Shown in pieces: positions 42,496 to 51,996 of a DNA stretch of 64,000 bases; position 1 is the stretch's first letter, and every line of letters starts with the position of its first letter. The translations under genes were made by a program, and so were the position numbers. The notes under the pieces are model-generated. The model did no database searches and was not told where the DNA came from. It was given only the letters and a program-made list of their open reading frames with translations. The stretch comes from Clostridia bacterium (lineage in GTDB: Bacteria > Bacillota > Clostridia > Christensenellales > Borkfalkiaceae), in assembly GCA_017399945.1 (NCBI GenBank), contig JAFQAQ010000024.1:1-64000 (forward strand), read 5' to 3'.

Positions 42496-43506
42496 ATGAA
42501 AGGATGGAAACTAGTAAGCCCCAATAAGCTTGACGAAGTTGAACTTAACGAGGTTTACGAAGGCGTTTCAAAATGCAAAGTTAAAATTACTAAGTCTCTT
42601 TTAAGTTTTTCAGACTTATTAAGATATAACGGCGAAATTGAAACAGAACAAGTAGTTTTAGGAAGTGCCGGCATTGGCGTAATCGTTGAGAACGACGCCA
42701 ATCTTTTCGGTTTGGAAAAAGGTAAAAGAGTTTTTATTGAACCAAATCAAAAATGCCAACAATGCTACAACTGTAAAAGTGGCGAATCTAATTGCTCCAA
42801 CCTTCAAATAGCCGGTGAAGATTACGATGGGTTTTTGCGCGATTTTTGCCTTTCTTCTTCAGATAAGTTATTTTTACTACCCGACTCAGTAAGTGATATA
42901 GACGCTCTTTTTATTAGTCACGTATCTAATGCCCTTGCCATTATTGATAAGTTAAGAGTCCAAAAAGGTGATTACGTTGCAATTTTAGGTGGAAACAACT
43001 TTTCTATTATTTTAGCTCAATTGCTTATCTATTATCAAGCGGTTCCAATTATGCTAACAATTGAAGACCAAAGCTATACTGCTGCAAAAGAATCCGGAGT
43101 TTACTACGTCCTAGATAAAGATGATAACTGGCAAAGAGAAGTTTCTATAATAACAGGCGGAAGAATGGCTGAAAAGGTCGTTTATATTACAGACAGTTAT
43201 ATCCCCTCGGCAAAAGCCTTCCAGCTAGCATCCTTTAATGCAGGAGTTGTTTTTACAGGTACTTCTAGCGGTAAACCCGTCCAATTTAACCAAGCGGTTA
43301 AAAAACAGCTAAACATTTTGTGCGTAAACGATGCAAGTGGTTATACTGCTTCTAGCATAAACCTTTTAGCAAACAAAGCTATTAGCCTTGCATACGTAAC
43401 CATAAATAAAGGTAATTACAGGGACGTGCCCGAAATCTTAAAAACACTTAATGCTAGTTATGAGAACGACCAGTTAATTAGCGAAACTATAATCGAAATG
43501 ATATAA
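42496..43506 (+). CDS. MDR-fold (zinc alcohol dehydrogenase-like) protein without catalytic zinc site
   Basis: 336 residues from ATG 42496 with GGAGAG upstream; a longer frame running back over rpmE is rejected. The MDR layout is clear and the structural zinc cysteines C87, C90, C93 and C100 are present. But the catalytic ligands are gone: the usual 'CGTDxH' reads FSDLLRY and 'GHE' reads GSA (near 56-58). The nucleotide-binding glycine motif reads ILGGNNF. It may have lost dehydrogenase activity or use another chemistry. Single-gene unit. Confidence 0.75.
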   Translation: MKGWKLVSPNKLDEVELNEVYEGVSKCKVKITKSLLSFSDLLRYNGEIETEQVVLGSAGIGVIVENDANLFGLEKGKRVFIEPNQKCQQCYNCKSGESNCSNLQIAGEDYDGFLRDFCLSSSDKLFLLPDSVSDIDALFISHVSNALAIIDKLRVQKGDYVAILGGNNFSIILAQLLIYYQAVPIMLTIEDQSYTAAKESGVYYVLDKDDNWQREVSIITGGRMAEKVVYITDSYIPSAKAFQLASFNAGVVFTGTSSGKPVQFNQAVKKQLNILCVNDASGYTASSINLLANKAISLAYVTINKGNYRDVPEILKTLNASYENDQLISETIIEMI

Positions 43507-43525
43507 ATTTCAATCTATAAAAATC

Positions 43526-43555
43526 AAAAGGATAGCATTTTTGCTATCCTTTTTT
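43526..43555. terminator. Bidirectional terminator between the MDR-like gene and spoVM
   Basis: 12-bp perfect stem AAAAGGATAGCA/TGCTATCCTTTT, loop TTTT, T tract on plus and A/T-rich tract on minus. Confidence 0.88.
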
Positions 43556-43580
43556 GTTTAATTAAAGAAATAAATTTTCT

Positions 43581-43649
43581 TTAGTTTTTAATAAAAATCC
43601 TTAAAATCTTTCTTATTATCATGGGTGGTTTAATACATATAATTTTCAT
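43581..43649 (-). CDS. spoVM: Stage V sporulation protein SpoVM
   Basis: 22 codons starting at ATG 43649 with AAGAGGTG 5 nt upstream. Alignment to Bacillus SpoVM (26 residues) keeps M1, K2, I6, K7, P9, I15 and R17, including the key IKxP turn, and the rest is hydrophobic with a basic C-terminal half: an amphipathic helix. SpoVM binds the convex forespore membrane and anchors SpoIVA coat assembly. It lies immediately after rpe, as in Bacillus (rpe-thiN-spoVM). Slightly short at the C-terminus. Confidence 0.8.
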   Translation of the reverse strand: MKIICIKPPMIIRKILRIFIKN

Positions 43650-43665
43650 AATTACACCTCTTTAA

Positions 43666-43692
43666 ATTATATGCACTAAAATCAAAATATGC
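43666..43692 (-). promoter_or_regulatory. Possible sporulation-type promoter of spoVM
   Basis: Minus strand GCATATT (43686-43692) and CATATAAT (43666-43673), resembling sigma-E elements, but the 12-nt spacer is about 2 nt short. The TATAAT could equally serve sigma-A. Confidence 0.3.
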
Positions 43693-43700
43693 CACGATAA

Positions 43701-44357
43701 TTACATTTCTCTTAATTCTTTAATAATCTTTGCTCTATCAGGCTCGTTAAATACAGTACTTCCCGCAACGATTACGTTAGCGCCTGCGTTTTTAACGGCA
43801 ACTACATTTTCTTTTGTAATACCACCATCAATTTCTAAATCAATATCTTTCCCCGTAGAATTGATAAGTTCGCGCGCTTCTTTAATCTTAGGAAGAACGT
43901 ATTCTATAAACTTTTGCCCACCAAAACCAGGGAAAACGCTCATTAATAAAAGCATATCGCATTCTTCTATAACGGAAGCAATGGCACTAACGGGAGTATC
44001 TGGGTTAATAACAGCACCACACTTTACACCAAGAGCCTTGATTTCTTTTAGGGTTTCTTTAAGTCTAGCACCACAAGCTTCGTGATGTACAGTAATAATA
44101 TCAGAGCCAGCTTTTGCAAAACTTTCAATATATTTCCATGGATTTAAAATCATTAAATGTGTATCAAAAACCTTGTCGGAAAACGGTCTAACTTCTTTAA
44201 TAAGTTTTTGACCGAAAGAAAAGTTGGGAACAAAATTTCCGTCCATAACGTCAAGGTGAATAACGTCTGCTCCACACTTAGAAATATCAGCGATTTCTTG
44301 TCCCATTTTTGAAAAGTCAGCAGATAAAATCGACGGTGCAATTTTTATAATACTCAT
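43701..44357 (-). CDS. rpe: Ribulose-phosphate 3-epimerase
   Basis: 218-residue TIM barrel interconverting ribulose-5-P and xylulose-5-P in the pentose phosphate path. Metal/catalytic features: ILSADF, HLDVMDG, MIxNPxxYIE-like region, MSVFPGFGGQKF, and LEIDGGITKENV. Standard length. One bp after rlmN; in Bacillus rsgA and prkC/prpC lie between, here absent. Confidence 0.96.
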   Translation of the reverse strand: MSIIKIAPSILSADFSKMGQEIADISKCGADVIHLDVMDGNFVPNFSFGQKLIKEVRPFSDKVFDTHLMILNPWKYIESFAKAGSDIITVHHEACGARLKETLKEIKALGVKCGAVINPDTPVSAIASVIEECDMLLLMSVFPGFGGQKFIEYVLPKIKEARELINSTGKDIDLEIDGGITKENVVAVKNAGANVIVAGSTVFNEPDRAKIIKELREM

Positions 44358-44358
44358 T

Positions 44359-45414
44359 TTATATCTCCTTTTTATTATAATCTTTCAAATATCTACGTCT
44401 TAACTGTCCACAAGCGCCCTCAATGTCGTCGCCCATACGTCTTCTAACGGTAGCTGAAACACCACCGCGCTCTAACAACCCTAAGAACCTATAAGCATCT
44501 TTATCGGCTACGCTTTTAAGTTGATTTTCTTTTACTTCGTTTAGTCTAATCAAATTAACGTGACATGGTTTTTTAGAAAGTAAATCAATAAGCGTTTGCG
44601 CATGCTTTGGCGTATCGTTATTCCCTTTTATTAAAACGTATTCGAATATAAACCTTCTACCAGTTTTTTCAAAATAGTTATCACACGCTTTAATAATTTC
44701 AGCAATAGAATATGCGTTTGCAATAGGCATGATTTTTTTGCGTTCTTCGTCTATCGGCGAATGTAAGGAAACGGTTAAATTTACAGGTAAGCCTTCATCA
44801 GCTAATTTATACATTTGCGGAACTAATCCTGCGGTAGATAAACTCACGTTTCGTGGACTTATATTTATTCCATGTTCGTCCGACACTAATCTCAAAAACT
44901 TTATTACGTTATCGTAATTATCTAAAGGTTCTCCACTGCCCATCAAAACGACGTTGGTGATCTGCCTTTTATCTTTAAGCCCACCACCCAAGTAAGCATT
45001 AACCGAAACAATTTCACCAAGCATTTCCGCCGGCTCTAAATTTCGAACAAGCCCCTCTAAACCAGAAGCGCAAAACGCACAACCCATTCTACATCCAACT
45101 TGCGTAGAAATACAAATAGTGTTGCCGTATTTATATCGCATCAAAACACCTTCGATAAGATTTCCGTCTTTAAGAGAAAACAAAAACTTTTCCGTTCCGT
45201 CTTGCGCTTTAATCGATTGCAAAATCTTTATCGATTGCGAAATATACTTTTCATTTAGTTTTTGGCGTAATTCCTTTGAAATGTCGGTCATATTATCAAA
45301 ATCTAGTCCCATATGCAAGGACTTGAAAATTTGACCTGCTCTAAACGCCTTTTCCCCAGAATTTAACAAACTTTCTTTAAGCTGATTAAAATCTAGATTC
45401 ATTATGTGTTCCAT
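44359..45414 (-). CDS. rlmN: Dual-specificity 23S rRNA/tRNA adenine-C2 methyltransferase RlmN
   Basis: 351-residue radical-SAM enzyme methylating A2503 of 23S rRNA and A37 of some tRNAs. [4Fe-4S] motif CRMGCAFC (around 110-117), the second-half C-terminal cysteine in GDDIEGACGQLRRRYL that forms the methyl-Cys intermediate with its partner. Two ATGs, 4 codons apart, both plausible. Confidence 0.95.
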   Translation of the reverse strand: MEHIMNLDFNQLKESLLNSGEKAFRAGQIFKSLHMGLDFDNMTDISKELRQKLNEKYISQSIKILQSIKAQDGTEKFLFSLKDGNLIEGVLMRYKYGNTICISTQVGCRMGCAFCASGLEGLVRNLEPAEMLGEIVSVNAYLGGGLKDKRQITNVVLMGSGEPLDNYDNVIKFLRLVSDEHGINISPRNVSLSTAGLVPQMYKLADEGLPVNLTVSLHSPIDEERKKIMPIANAYSIAEIIKACDNYFEKTGRRFIFEYVLIKGNNDTPKHAQTLIDLLSKKPCHVNLIRLNEVKENQLKSVADKDAYRFLGLLERGGVSATVRRRMGDDIEGACGQLRRRYLKDYNKKEI

Positions 45415-45416
45415 AA

Positions 45417-46661
45417 TTATTTTAACCTTTGTAATTTTGCAATAAAAAATCCTGCGCCACTAGATATATCGGGCAAAAATTGATTAGCACCCTTTATATT
45501 TAAATGTGGCAGTACACTATCAATTTCAACAATTTTATAGTTATCGTTTACTGCTAAAAAATTGTCTATCGTTCCTATATTTTCCTCAGGCAGAATTGAA
45601 CAAGTTGAATAATACAAGTGTCCCCCTACCTTAACGTATTTACTAACGTTATTAAGAATAGACGTTTGCTCATTTTTTAAACATTCAACGTCTTTATAAG
45701 TTCTATTTAATTTTATATCTGGATTATCGTTAACAACACCAAGCCCAGAACAAGGAGCATCACACAAAACTGCGTCAAACGAGCATTCTAGTTCTTTATT
45801 AAACACCTTTGAATCTTGAACTAACGCAGTAACGTTCTCTCTACGCATACGAGCCTTATAGTCATTAATTAATCCAACGCGATGCTCGTAAATATCAAAG
45901 GACAATACGCTTTTACATTTATAGGAAAGTCTAATACTTTTACCACCGGGGGCGGCGCAACAATCTAAAAGTAATTCACACGGTTCAACCAAGTCGCATA
46001 TAGATACAGAGCCTATGGATTGAAAGGTGTATTTCCCAAGGTCATAATCGGAATTACGAACAAAATTTTCCACCATAAAAACGTTATGAAAGGGAGTTTT
46101 TTGGTAATTTACACCCATTTCTGATAAGTATTTTTCTCCGTCTATATCATAAAACACCAAAGTGCCTTTTGTAGAATGATAGGATATAATACTTTCAGTT
46201 TTTTGACGTCCATATTCTTTTATTAAGGAACTAATTGCAAATTCAGGATAAGAATACTTAATAGACAATGCTTTTATTTCGTCCTTAGGCAGTCGAATAT
46301 CAGCACTTATAAACTTTCTTAATATTGCGTTTACAAATCCACTAACCCCTTTTTTGCCTAGCTTTTTTGTAAGTTCTACGGCACTTTTAGTAACAGCATA
46401 CTCTTTTTTGCCAAGATATTTAATCGCATACATAGCAATTTTTACTATCGTTCTAATCACTAGTTTGGGAGACTTATCGCAAAGCTTAGAAATATAATAG
46501 GACAACTCAATATCCTTATCTAAAACTCCATAAACGGTTTTTATCGTTAGCGAACGATTGCTTTCTTCAATAAAAGTTCCGTTAATTGCTTGTTTTAGAT
46601 AGGTTTTATCACTATAAACCTTATTTAGAATGACGTAGCAATCGTAAAAATAGTTAACCAT
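45417..46661 (-). CDS. rsmB: 16S rRNA (cytosine-967-C5)-methyltransferase RsmB
   Basis: 414 residues: NusB-like N-terminal half (about 1-130) and NOL1/NOP2/Sun methyltransferase with SAM loop LLDCCAAPGGKS, DAPCSGLGV and the catalytic cysteine in YSTCSILPEEN. Overlaps fmt by 8 bp in the def-fmt-rsmB-rlmN order. Confidence 0.94.
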   Translation of the reverse strand: MVNYFYDCYVILNKVYSDKTYLKQAINGTFIEESNRSLTIKTVYGVLDKDIELSYYISKLCDKSPKLVIRTIVKIAMYAIKYLGKKEYAVTKSAVELTKKLGKKGVSGFVNAILRKFISADIRLPKDEIKALSIKYSYPEFAISSLIKEYGRQKTESIISYHSTKGTLVFYDIDGEKYLSEMGVNYQKTPFHNVFMVENFVRNSDYDLGKYTFQSIGSVSICDLVEPCELLLDCCAAPGGKSIRLSYKCKSVLSFDIYEHRVGLINDYKARMRRENVTALVQDSKVFNKELECSFDAVLCDAPCSGLGVVNDNPDIKLNRTYKDVECLKNEQTSILNNVSKYVKVGGHLYYSTCSILPEENIGTIDNFLAVNDNYKIVEIDSVLPHLNIKGANQFLPDISSGAGFFIAKLQRLK

Positions 46662-47580
46662 TAAAAATTATACTACCCTTATTGATTTTATTCCCTAGTA
46701 GAAAACTTTTTGCATCCATTTGTTTTCCACCTGCTTTTTGAACGGAAAGTAAAGATAAACAATCTTTTCCCGTTCCTATGATAAACTCGCCGTCAGAACA
46801 AACTACTTGTCCTGCTAAGGCTTGACCTTTTACTACCCTAGCCGAAAAGATTTTAAAAGGCATACCGTCTAGCATGGTGTATGCGACGGGCGATGGATTA
46901 AAAGCCCTTATTTTATTAAAAATATTTTCAGCCGTATCATACCAATCTATTTTTGCATGTTCTTTTTTAATAATTTTCGTATATGACGCAAAGTTATCGT
47001 CTTGTTTAGTATAGGTTATTTGATTGTTTTCAAATGCCTTTAAGAAATCTAAGATACACTCGCTACCTAGTTTAGATAATTTTTCAAAGAGTTGTCCACA
47101 ATTTTCATTATCATCAATATCAACTGATTTTTGAAGTATAATATCGCCCGTATCGATACCTGCATCAGTTTTCATTATGGTAATTCCCGTTTGCCTTTCG
47201 CCGTTTAATATTGCGTAATGAATAGGCGATGCTCCACGATAAGCAGGTAATAACGAGGCGTGAATATTAAACGTTCCAAAAACAGGAATATCTAGTATTT
47301 CTTGAGATAAAATTTGACCAAAAGCGCAAGTAATCATCATGTCTGGTTTAAGACTTTTTAAGTCCTCAACACCTTCCAGCCTAATTTTATCGTATTGAAA
47401 TACTTTAATACCTTTTTCTTGGGCGTATAATTTAACGGGTGGCGCTGTCATTATTTTTTTTCTACCAACCGGTTTATCCTTATTACAAACCACACCAACT
47501 ACTTGATGGTTGGTGTTTTCTACGATATTTTTTAGTGGAAGAACGGAAAACTCTGGAGTCCCCAAATATACTATTCTCAC
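46654..47580 (-). CDS. fmt: Methionyl-tRNA formyltransferase
   Basis: 308 residues: formyltransferase core with GTPEFSV, HASLLPAYRGASPIHYAIL and the catalytic NIHxSLLP...D region (GIDTGDI), and the C-terminal oligonucleotide-binding domain. GTG start sharing one base with the def TAG. Confidence 0.95.
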   Translation of the reverse strand: MRIVYLGTPEFSVLPLKNIVENTNHQVVGVVCNKDKPVGRKKIMTAPPVKLYAQEKGIKVFQYDKIRLEGVEDLKSLKPDMMITCAFGQILSQEILDIPVFGTFNIHASLLPAYRGASPIHYAILNGERQTGITIMKTDAGIDTGDIILQKSVDIDDNENCGQLFEKLSKLGSECILDFLKAFENNQITYTKQDDNFASYTKIIKKEHAKIDWYDTAENIFNKIRAFNPSPVAYTMLDGMPFKIFSARVVKGQALAGQVVCSDGEFIIGTGKDCLSLLSVQKAGGKQMDAKSFLLGNKINKGSIIFNG

Positions 47581-48035
47581 TAATTATCCTCCCTAATATC
47601 AATCGCCTTATCAACGAAAACTATACCATCTAAATGATCATATTCGTGACAGAAAATCCTTGCAAGATACCCTTCTGCTTTAATAATGTGTTCATTTCCC
47701 TTTCTATCTTGGTATTTAAGTTTAATTTTATTTGGGCGCACAACTTCTCCCGACTTTCCTTTAACGGAAAGACATCCTTCTAAATCTATTTGTTTGCCCG
47801 ATTGTGATAGCATAACGGGATTTATACACTCCAAATAAAAATCTTCATAACTAACGATAAAAACTCTACGCAGAACCCCCACTTGTGGCGCTGCTAAGCC
47901 AACACCGCCTGATGCTTGTAAAGTTTGTTTCATATCGTCAAGTAATGTTGACGTTTTCTCACCAAAATCAACTACTTCAAAACTTTTTTTTCTTAACGTG
48001 GGATCTCCCAACTGAATAATATTTCTTAATGCCAT
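47580..48035 (-). CDS. def: Peptide deformylase
   Basis: 151-residue metalloenzyme removing N-formyl from new proteins. All three motifs are present: GVGLAAPQVG, EGCLSVKG (metal Cys) and HEYDHLDG (metal His x2, catalytic Glu). Between priA and fmt, coupled to fmt by a TAGTG overlap. Confidence 0.96.
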   Translation of the reverse strand: MALRNIIQLGDPTLRKKSFEVVDFGEKTSTLLDDMKQTLQASGGVGLAAPQVGVLRRVFIVSYEDFYLECINPVMLSQSGKQIDLEGCLSVKGKSGEVVRPNKIKLKYQDRKGNEHIIKAEGYLARIFCHEYDHLDGIVFVDKAIDIREDN

Positions 48036-48047
48036 ATTTATTCTCCC

Positions 48048-50249
48048 TTAAACTAAACTGTTAGGATTTACTTCAAATGAAATTTGAATTGAACGACTAT
48101 TAAACGCATTTGATATAGCGTATAATTCGTCTATAACTTCTTTATGATTACTTTCAAGCCTTAAAAGAACTTGGAAACGGAATTTATTTTGCAATCGTTT
48201 TAACGGCGCTTTCATTGAACCGAAAAATCTAAAAATATCTCTTTTTTGCGTGTATAAAAGGTTAACTTTATCGTGAAGTTGGTGGGTTACTTCAAGAGTT
48301 TTTTCTTCGTCTTCGCCACTTATAAGTATTCTAACGATATCGGCAAATGGTGGAAATGCAGTGGCTTTTCTAATAGAAACTTCTTGTGCAAAAAAGTTTT
48401 TATAATCGTAGGCAATAGCGTGCTTTAATACTGAATTTGAAGGTTGATAGGTTTGCAACACGACCTTTCCGGCTTCTTCAGCCCTGCCACTTCTTCCAGC
48501 CACTTGAGTAATTAATTGAAAAGTTCTTTCGGAACTCCTAAAATCAGAGAAAAACAAACTCGCATCAGCATCAAGTATACCTACCAAAGTTACGAAAGGA
48601 AAATCGTGACCTTTTGCAATCATTTGCGTTCCCACTAAAATATCAGCCTTCCTTTGAGCAAATTGACTAAGAATCTTGTAATGTCCTTCTTTATTTTGCG
48701 TGGTGTCTCTATCCATTCTTAAAATTCTCGCGTTCGGATATAGCGTTTGAAGTTCTTCTACAACTCTTTCCGTACCAGTACCACCATATCTCAAAAACTT
48801 ACTACCACATTCGGTACACGCAGAAATCATCTTATACTTTGCTCCACAATAATGACAAAGCAAAGAATCGTCTTCCCTATGGTACGTAAGCGAGACGTCA
48901 CAATTTTCACACTTTTGAACGTGTCCACATTCAGTACAAACCACCGTCTTTGAGTATCCTCTTTGATTAAGGAAAATCATTGCTTGATTGCCTTTTTCCA
49001 AACACTCGCTAAGTTCGGCTTTTAATATCGAAGAAAAGAAAGAGTTATTCCCCCTGCGAATTTCGTTTCGCATATCGGCGATTTCAACTAACGGTAAAGG
49101 TTTTTTGTTTACTCTTTCAGGAAGTTCGATTAAATTATATTTTCCGTTTAATGCGTTGTTATAACTTTCAATAGAAGGAGTAGCACTGCCCAAAACAAGT
49201 TTTGCACCATAATATTCAGCCCTAAACTTAGCAATTTCAGACGTAACGTAACGAGGAGAAGATTCGCTAGAATAACTCCCATCGTGCTCTTCGTCTATAA
49301 TAATTACGCCAATATTGGTTAACGGCGCAAAAATAGCGCTTCTTGCCCCAATAGCAATTTTTGCCGAACCATTACGCAAACGCCACCATTCGTCAAAACG
49401 TTCACCTGCTGAAAGTCCACTATGTAATATTGCGGCATTATCGCCAAATCTTGCCCTTAATTGCTTTAACATCTGTGGAGTAAGCGCTATTTCGGGCACT
49501 AACATTATAGCCGTTTTATCGGCTTTTATGGTTCTATCGATTATTTCAAGATAAACTTCAGTCTTACCACTACCAGTAACGCCGAACAACAACGACGTAC
49601 CTTTTTCAGAATTCTCTACGGATTCAACAGCTTCTAGCTGTTTTGCAGTTAGTTGAACACGTTTACGTTGCTCGTCTAACTGCTTGTAAGGAGAACGAAC
49701 TACTTGTTCTTTTAATTCGTATATAAATTGTCTTTTTAGTAACGCAAGAACGGCAGAACGACCGAACGCATCGGAAAGTTCAGCCGAAGAAGTCTTGCCG
49801 TTTTCTGCTAAAAAATAAAGTAATTCTCTTTGTTTTTTTGCAGATGCTTTTAATTGACTTATTGCTTGGTCAACGTTTATATCGCTAGCAAGTTCATAAA
49901 AGATTGTGTATTTTTCTTTTATTTTACCTTTTCGCATTTCGCTCGGAAGAAGAAGCCTTAACGCACAAGCACGAGTTACGTAGCAACTTTTGCAAACGAA
50001 TTCGGTTAATGCAAGCGTTTCTTCGGTTAAAACGGGCGTATCTTCCAAAACCTTAAAGATAGGTTTAATTTTATTCACAGGATATTCGCTTGTTGATTTT
50101 ATTCCAATAACAATCCCTTCTATCATTTTTTTGCCGAACGGAACTATAACACGACTGCCAAGTTTTACACCGTCGTGTTCTGAAAAAGAATATTCAAAAA
50201 TTTTATCCACTTCAACGTGAATAATATCAACAATAACCTGCGCAAACAT
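48048..50249 (-). CDS. priA: Primosomal replication protein N' (PriA helicase)
   Basis: 733 residues: DNA-binding N-terminal domain, DEAH-type helicase with GVTGSGKTEVYLE and DEEHD, and eight zinc cysteines in CxxC pairs (CTECGHVQKCENC..., CHYC, CTEC) of the restart helicase. Restarts stalled forks. In the gmk-rpoZ-priA-def order, here without coaBC. Confidence 0.95.
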   Translation of the reverse strand: MFAQVIVDIIHVEVDKIFEYSFSEHDGVKLGSRVIVPFGKKMIEGIVIGIKSTSEYPVNKIKPIFKVLEDTPVLTEETLALTEFVCKSCYVTRACALRLLLPSEMRKGKIKEKYTIFYELASDINVDQAISQLKASAKKQRELLYFLAENGKTSSAELSDAFGRSAVLALLKRQFIYELKEQVVRSPYKQLDEQRKRVQLTAKQLEAVESVENSEKGTSLLFGVTGSGKTEVYLEIIDRTIKADKTAIMLVPEIALTPQMLKQLRARFGDNAAILHSGLSAGERFDEWWRLRNGSAKIAIGARSAIFAPLTNIGVIIIDEEHDGSYSSESSPRYVTSEIAKFRAEYYGAKLVLGSATPSIESYNNALNGKYNLIELPERVNKKPLPLVEIADMRNEIRRGNNSFFSSILKAELSECLEKGNQAMIFLNQRGYSKTVVCTECGHVQKCENCDVSLTYHREDDSLLCHYCGAKYKMISACTECGSKFLRYGGTGTERVVEELQTLYPNARILRMDRDTTQNKEGHYKILSQFAQRKADILVGTQMIAKGHDFPFVTLVGILDADASLFFSDFRSSERTFQLITQVAGRSGRAEEAGKVVLQTYQPSNSVLKHAIAYDYKNFFAQEVSIRKATAFPPFADIVRILISGEDEEKTLEVTHQLHDKVNLLYTQKRDIFRFFGSMKAPLKRLQNKFRFQVLLRLESNHKEVIDELYAISNAFNSRSIQISFEVNPNSLV

Positions 50250-50265
50250 AGTTTAATAAAAACAA

Positions 50266-50286
50266 AGCCCACCGTTTTGATGGGCT
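50266..50286 (-). terminator. Terminator of rpoZ
   Basis: AGCCCA/TGGGCT stem around a 9-nt loop, followed by a T-rich tract on minus, within the rpoZ-priA gap. Confidence 0.65.
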
Positions 50287-50291
50287 AAAAA

Positions 50292-50495
50292 TTAATCGTT
50301 TACAGCAACAAGTTTTCCGTCGTAAATTTCTTGAGCAGCAACGGATAAAGGTTTTTCTTTATCGGGTAATTCGATTAAACCTTGATTTTGTGCTTGTTCC
50401 ATAAGTTGTCTTGCCCTTTTACTTGCAACTACGCACAAAGTATATTTAGAGCCAACTTTTTCGGTTAATTCGTCAATTGGTGGTTTATGTATCAT
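50292..50495 (-). CDS. rpoZ: RNA polymerase omega subunit
   Basis: 67 residues, start at the ATG at 50495: AAGGAG is 8 nt upstream, whereas the ATG two codons earlier is only 2 nt from it. PPIDELTEKVGSKYTLCVVASKRARQL and the ending are RpoZ. Assembles RNA polymerase. Between gmk and priA as usual. Confidence 0.94.
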   Translation of the reverse strand: MIHKPPIDELTEKVGSKYTLCVVASKRARQLMEQAQNQGLIELPDKEKPLSVAAQEIYDGKLVAVND

Positions 50496-50516
50496 AATCA
50501 TATCTCCTTCAAATAA

Positions 50517-51074
50517 TTAGATGTTTTTTTGCAATTTTATATATTCCTCGATTTTTTCAACTGCCGTGATTAATTTATCGTTGACAACTGAAAAATCGTA
50601 TAAGCTCTTTTTTTCAAGTTCGTATTTAATCCGCTGCATTCTTAAATCAATTTTTTGTATAGATTCCGTACTGCGTTTTATTAATCTATTGCGAATTTCT
50701 TCAATGGATGGTGGCAATATCATAATAAGCAACGCTTGGGGAAATTCTTCTTTAACTTTAAGCCCGCCGTTCACGTCGATTTCCAATAAAACGTCGTGCG
50801 TTTTAAGTTTTTCTTCAACGAATTGTCTTGGAGTGCCATAAAAATTTTCGAAATGATTAGAATACTCCAACAAACCGTTATTATCAATTTTATTTTGAAA
50901 CTCTTGCTTGCTTATAAAAAAATAATCGATACCGTCTTTCTCGCCCGGTCTAGGGCTTCTAGTCGTACAAGAAATACTTAAAGCAAACTGAGAATTTCGT
51001 TCTACTAACTTTTTAGCTATCGTGCCTTTGCCAACACCTGACGGACCGGAAATTACAAATAATACGTTTCTCAT
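50517..51074 (-). CDS. gmk: Guanylate kinase
   Basis: 185 residues: P-loop GPSGVGKGT (10-18), the GMP-binding TRSPRPGEKDGIDYFF, and the lid. Phosphorylates GMP to GDP. One bp from the yicC stop. Confidence 0.96.
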   Translation of the reverse strand: MRNVLFVISGPSGVGKGTIAKKLVERNSQFALSISCTTRSPRPGEKDGIDYFFISKQEFQNKIDNNGLLEYSNHFENFYGTPRQFVEEKLKTHDVLLEIDVNGGLKVKEEFPQALLIMILPPSIEEIRNRLIKRSTESIQKIDLRMQRIKYELEKKSLYDFSVVNDKLITAVEKIEEYIKLQKNI

Positions 51075-51075
51075 A

Positions 51076-51945
51076 CTACTCTAAATTTTGCACTTGTTCT
51101 CTAATTTTTTCTATCTCGTTTTTAAGGGATAATGCAAGTGAGGTAACTTCAATATCGTTAGATTTTGAACAAATTGTGTTTGATTCTCTATTAAATTCTT
51201 GCATCAAAAAGTCAAGTTTCTTGCCAGGTAAAGCCGATTTGATAATTTGTTTAAATTGTTCAACGTGAGAACTTAATCTAGTTAATTCTTCGTCAATATT
51301 AACTTTATCGGTATAAAAAGCAACTTCATTAAGAAGTCTTGTTTCGTCAACCTTTATATCCCCAAGCATATCGCCAATTCTTTGTTCTAATTTCTTTTTG
51401 TGTTCTGCAACTACCAACGGGGCCCTTAAAGCAATCTTTTTAGTCGTTTGCAATATGTTATCTACCCTTTCAAGCATATCGGCAACCAACTTTTCGCCTT
51501 CAACTTTACGCATTTGATTCAGTTTTTCACAAGCATTTTCAACTGTGGAAATAAGAATATCTTCAATTTCAGTACTATCAAAAACCGAATTGTCAACGAT
51601 TACGTCTGGCAATTTCATTAAAGAGTTTACAGAACAATCGTTTTGAATGCCAAGTTTTTCAGAAATAAGCTTGGACGCATTATAGTACGATAAAGCTTTT
51701 TCCAAATTTACTTCAAGATATACTGGTTTTTCCCTAGAATCAGTAAAATTTACAAATAAATCTATTCTTCCTCTATTAACGTACTTTGAAACAGTTTTCC
51801 TAACGCCGTCTTCTAACGAAATAAACGATCTTGGCATTTTTGCGTTAAAATCAAAATTTCGATTATTAACGGTTTTTATCTCTACGGTAAGCAAAATACC
51901 ATCTTGATTATATTCGGCTTTGCCGTATCCTGTCATGCTAAACAT
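51076..51945 (-). CDS. yicC: YicC family endoribonuclease-like protein
   Basis: 289 residues beginning MFSMTGYGKAE with RGRIDLFVNF and, near the C-terminus, GKKLDFLMQEFNRESNTICSKS, the family signatures. YicC-type proteins act as RNases on stem-loops in other bacteria. Head of the gmk cluster. In Bacillus remA lies between yicC and gmk; it is absent here. Confidence 0.93.
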   Translation of the reverse strand: MFSMTGYGKAEYNQDGILLTVEIKTVNNRNFDFNAKMPRSFISLEDGVRKTVSKYVNRGRIDLFVNFTDSREKPVYLEVNLEKALSYYNASKLISEKLGIQNDCSVNSLMKLPDVIVDNSVFDSTEIEDILISTVENACEKLNQMRKVEGEKLVADMLERVDNILQTTKKIALRAPLVVAEHKKKLEQRIGDMLGDIKVDETRLLNEVAFYTDKVNIDEELTRLSSHVEQFKQIIKSALPGKKLDFLMQEFNRESNTICSKSNDIEVTSLALSLKNEIEKIREQVQNLE

Positions 51946-51996
51946 CGCTAATCTCCTTAGTTTATTTATATATTATAATACAAAAATCTACTTTAA

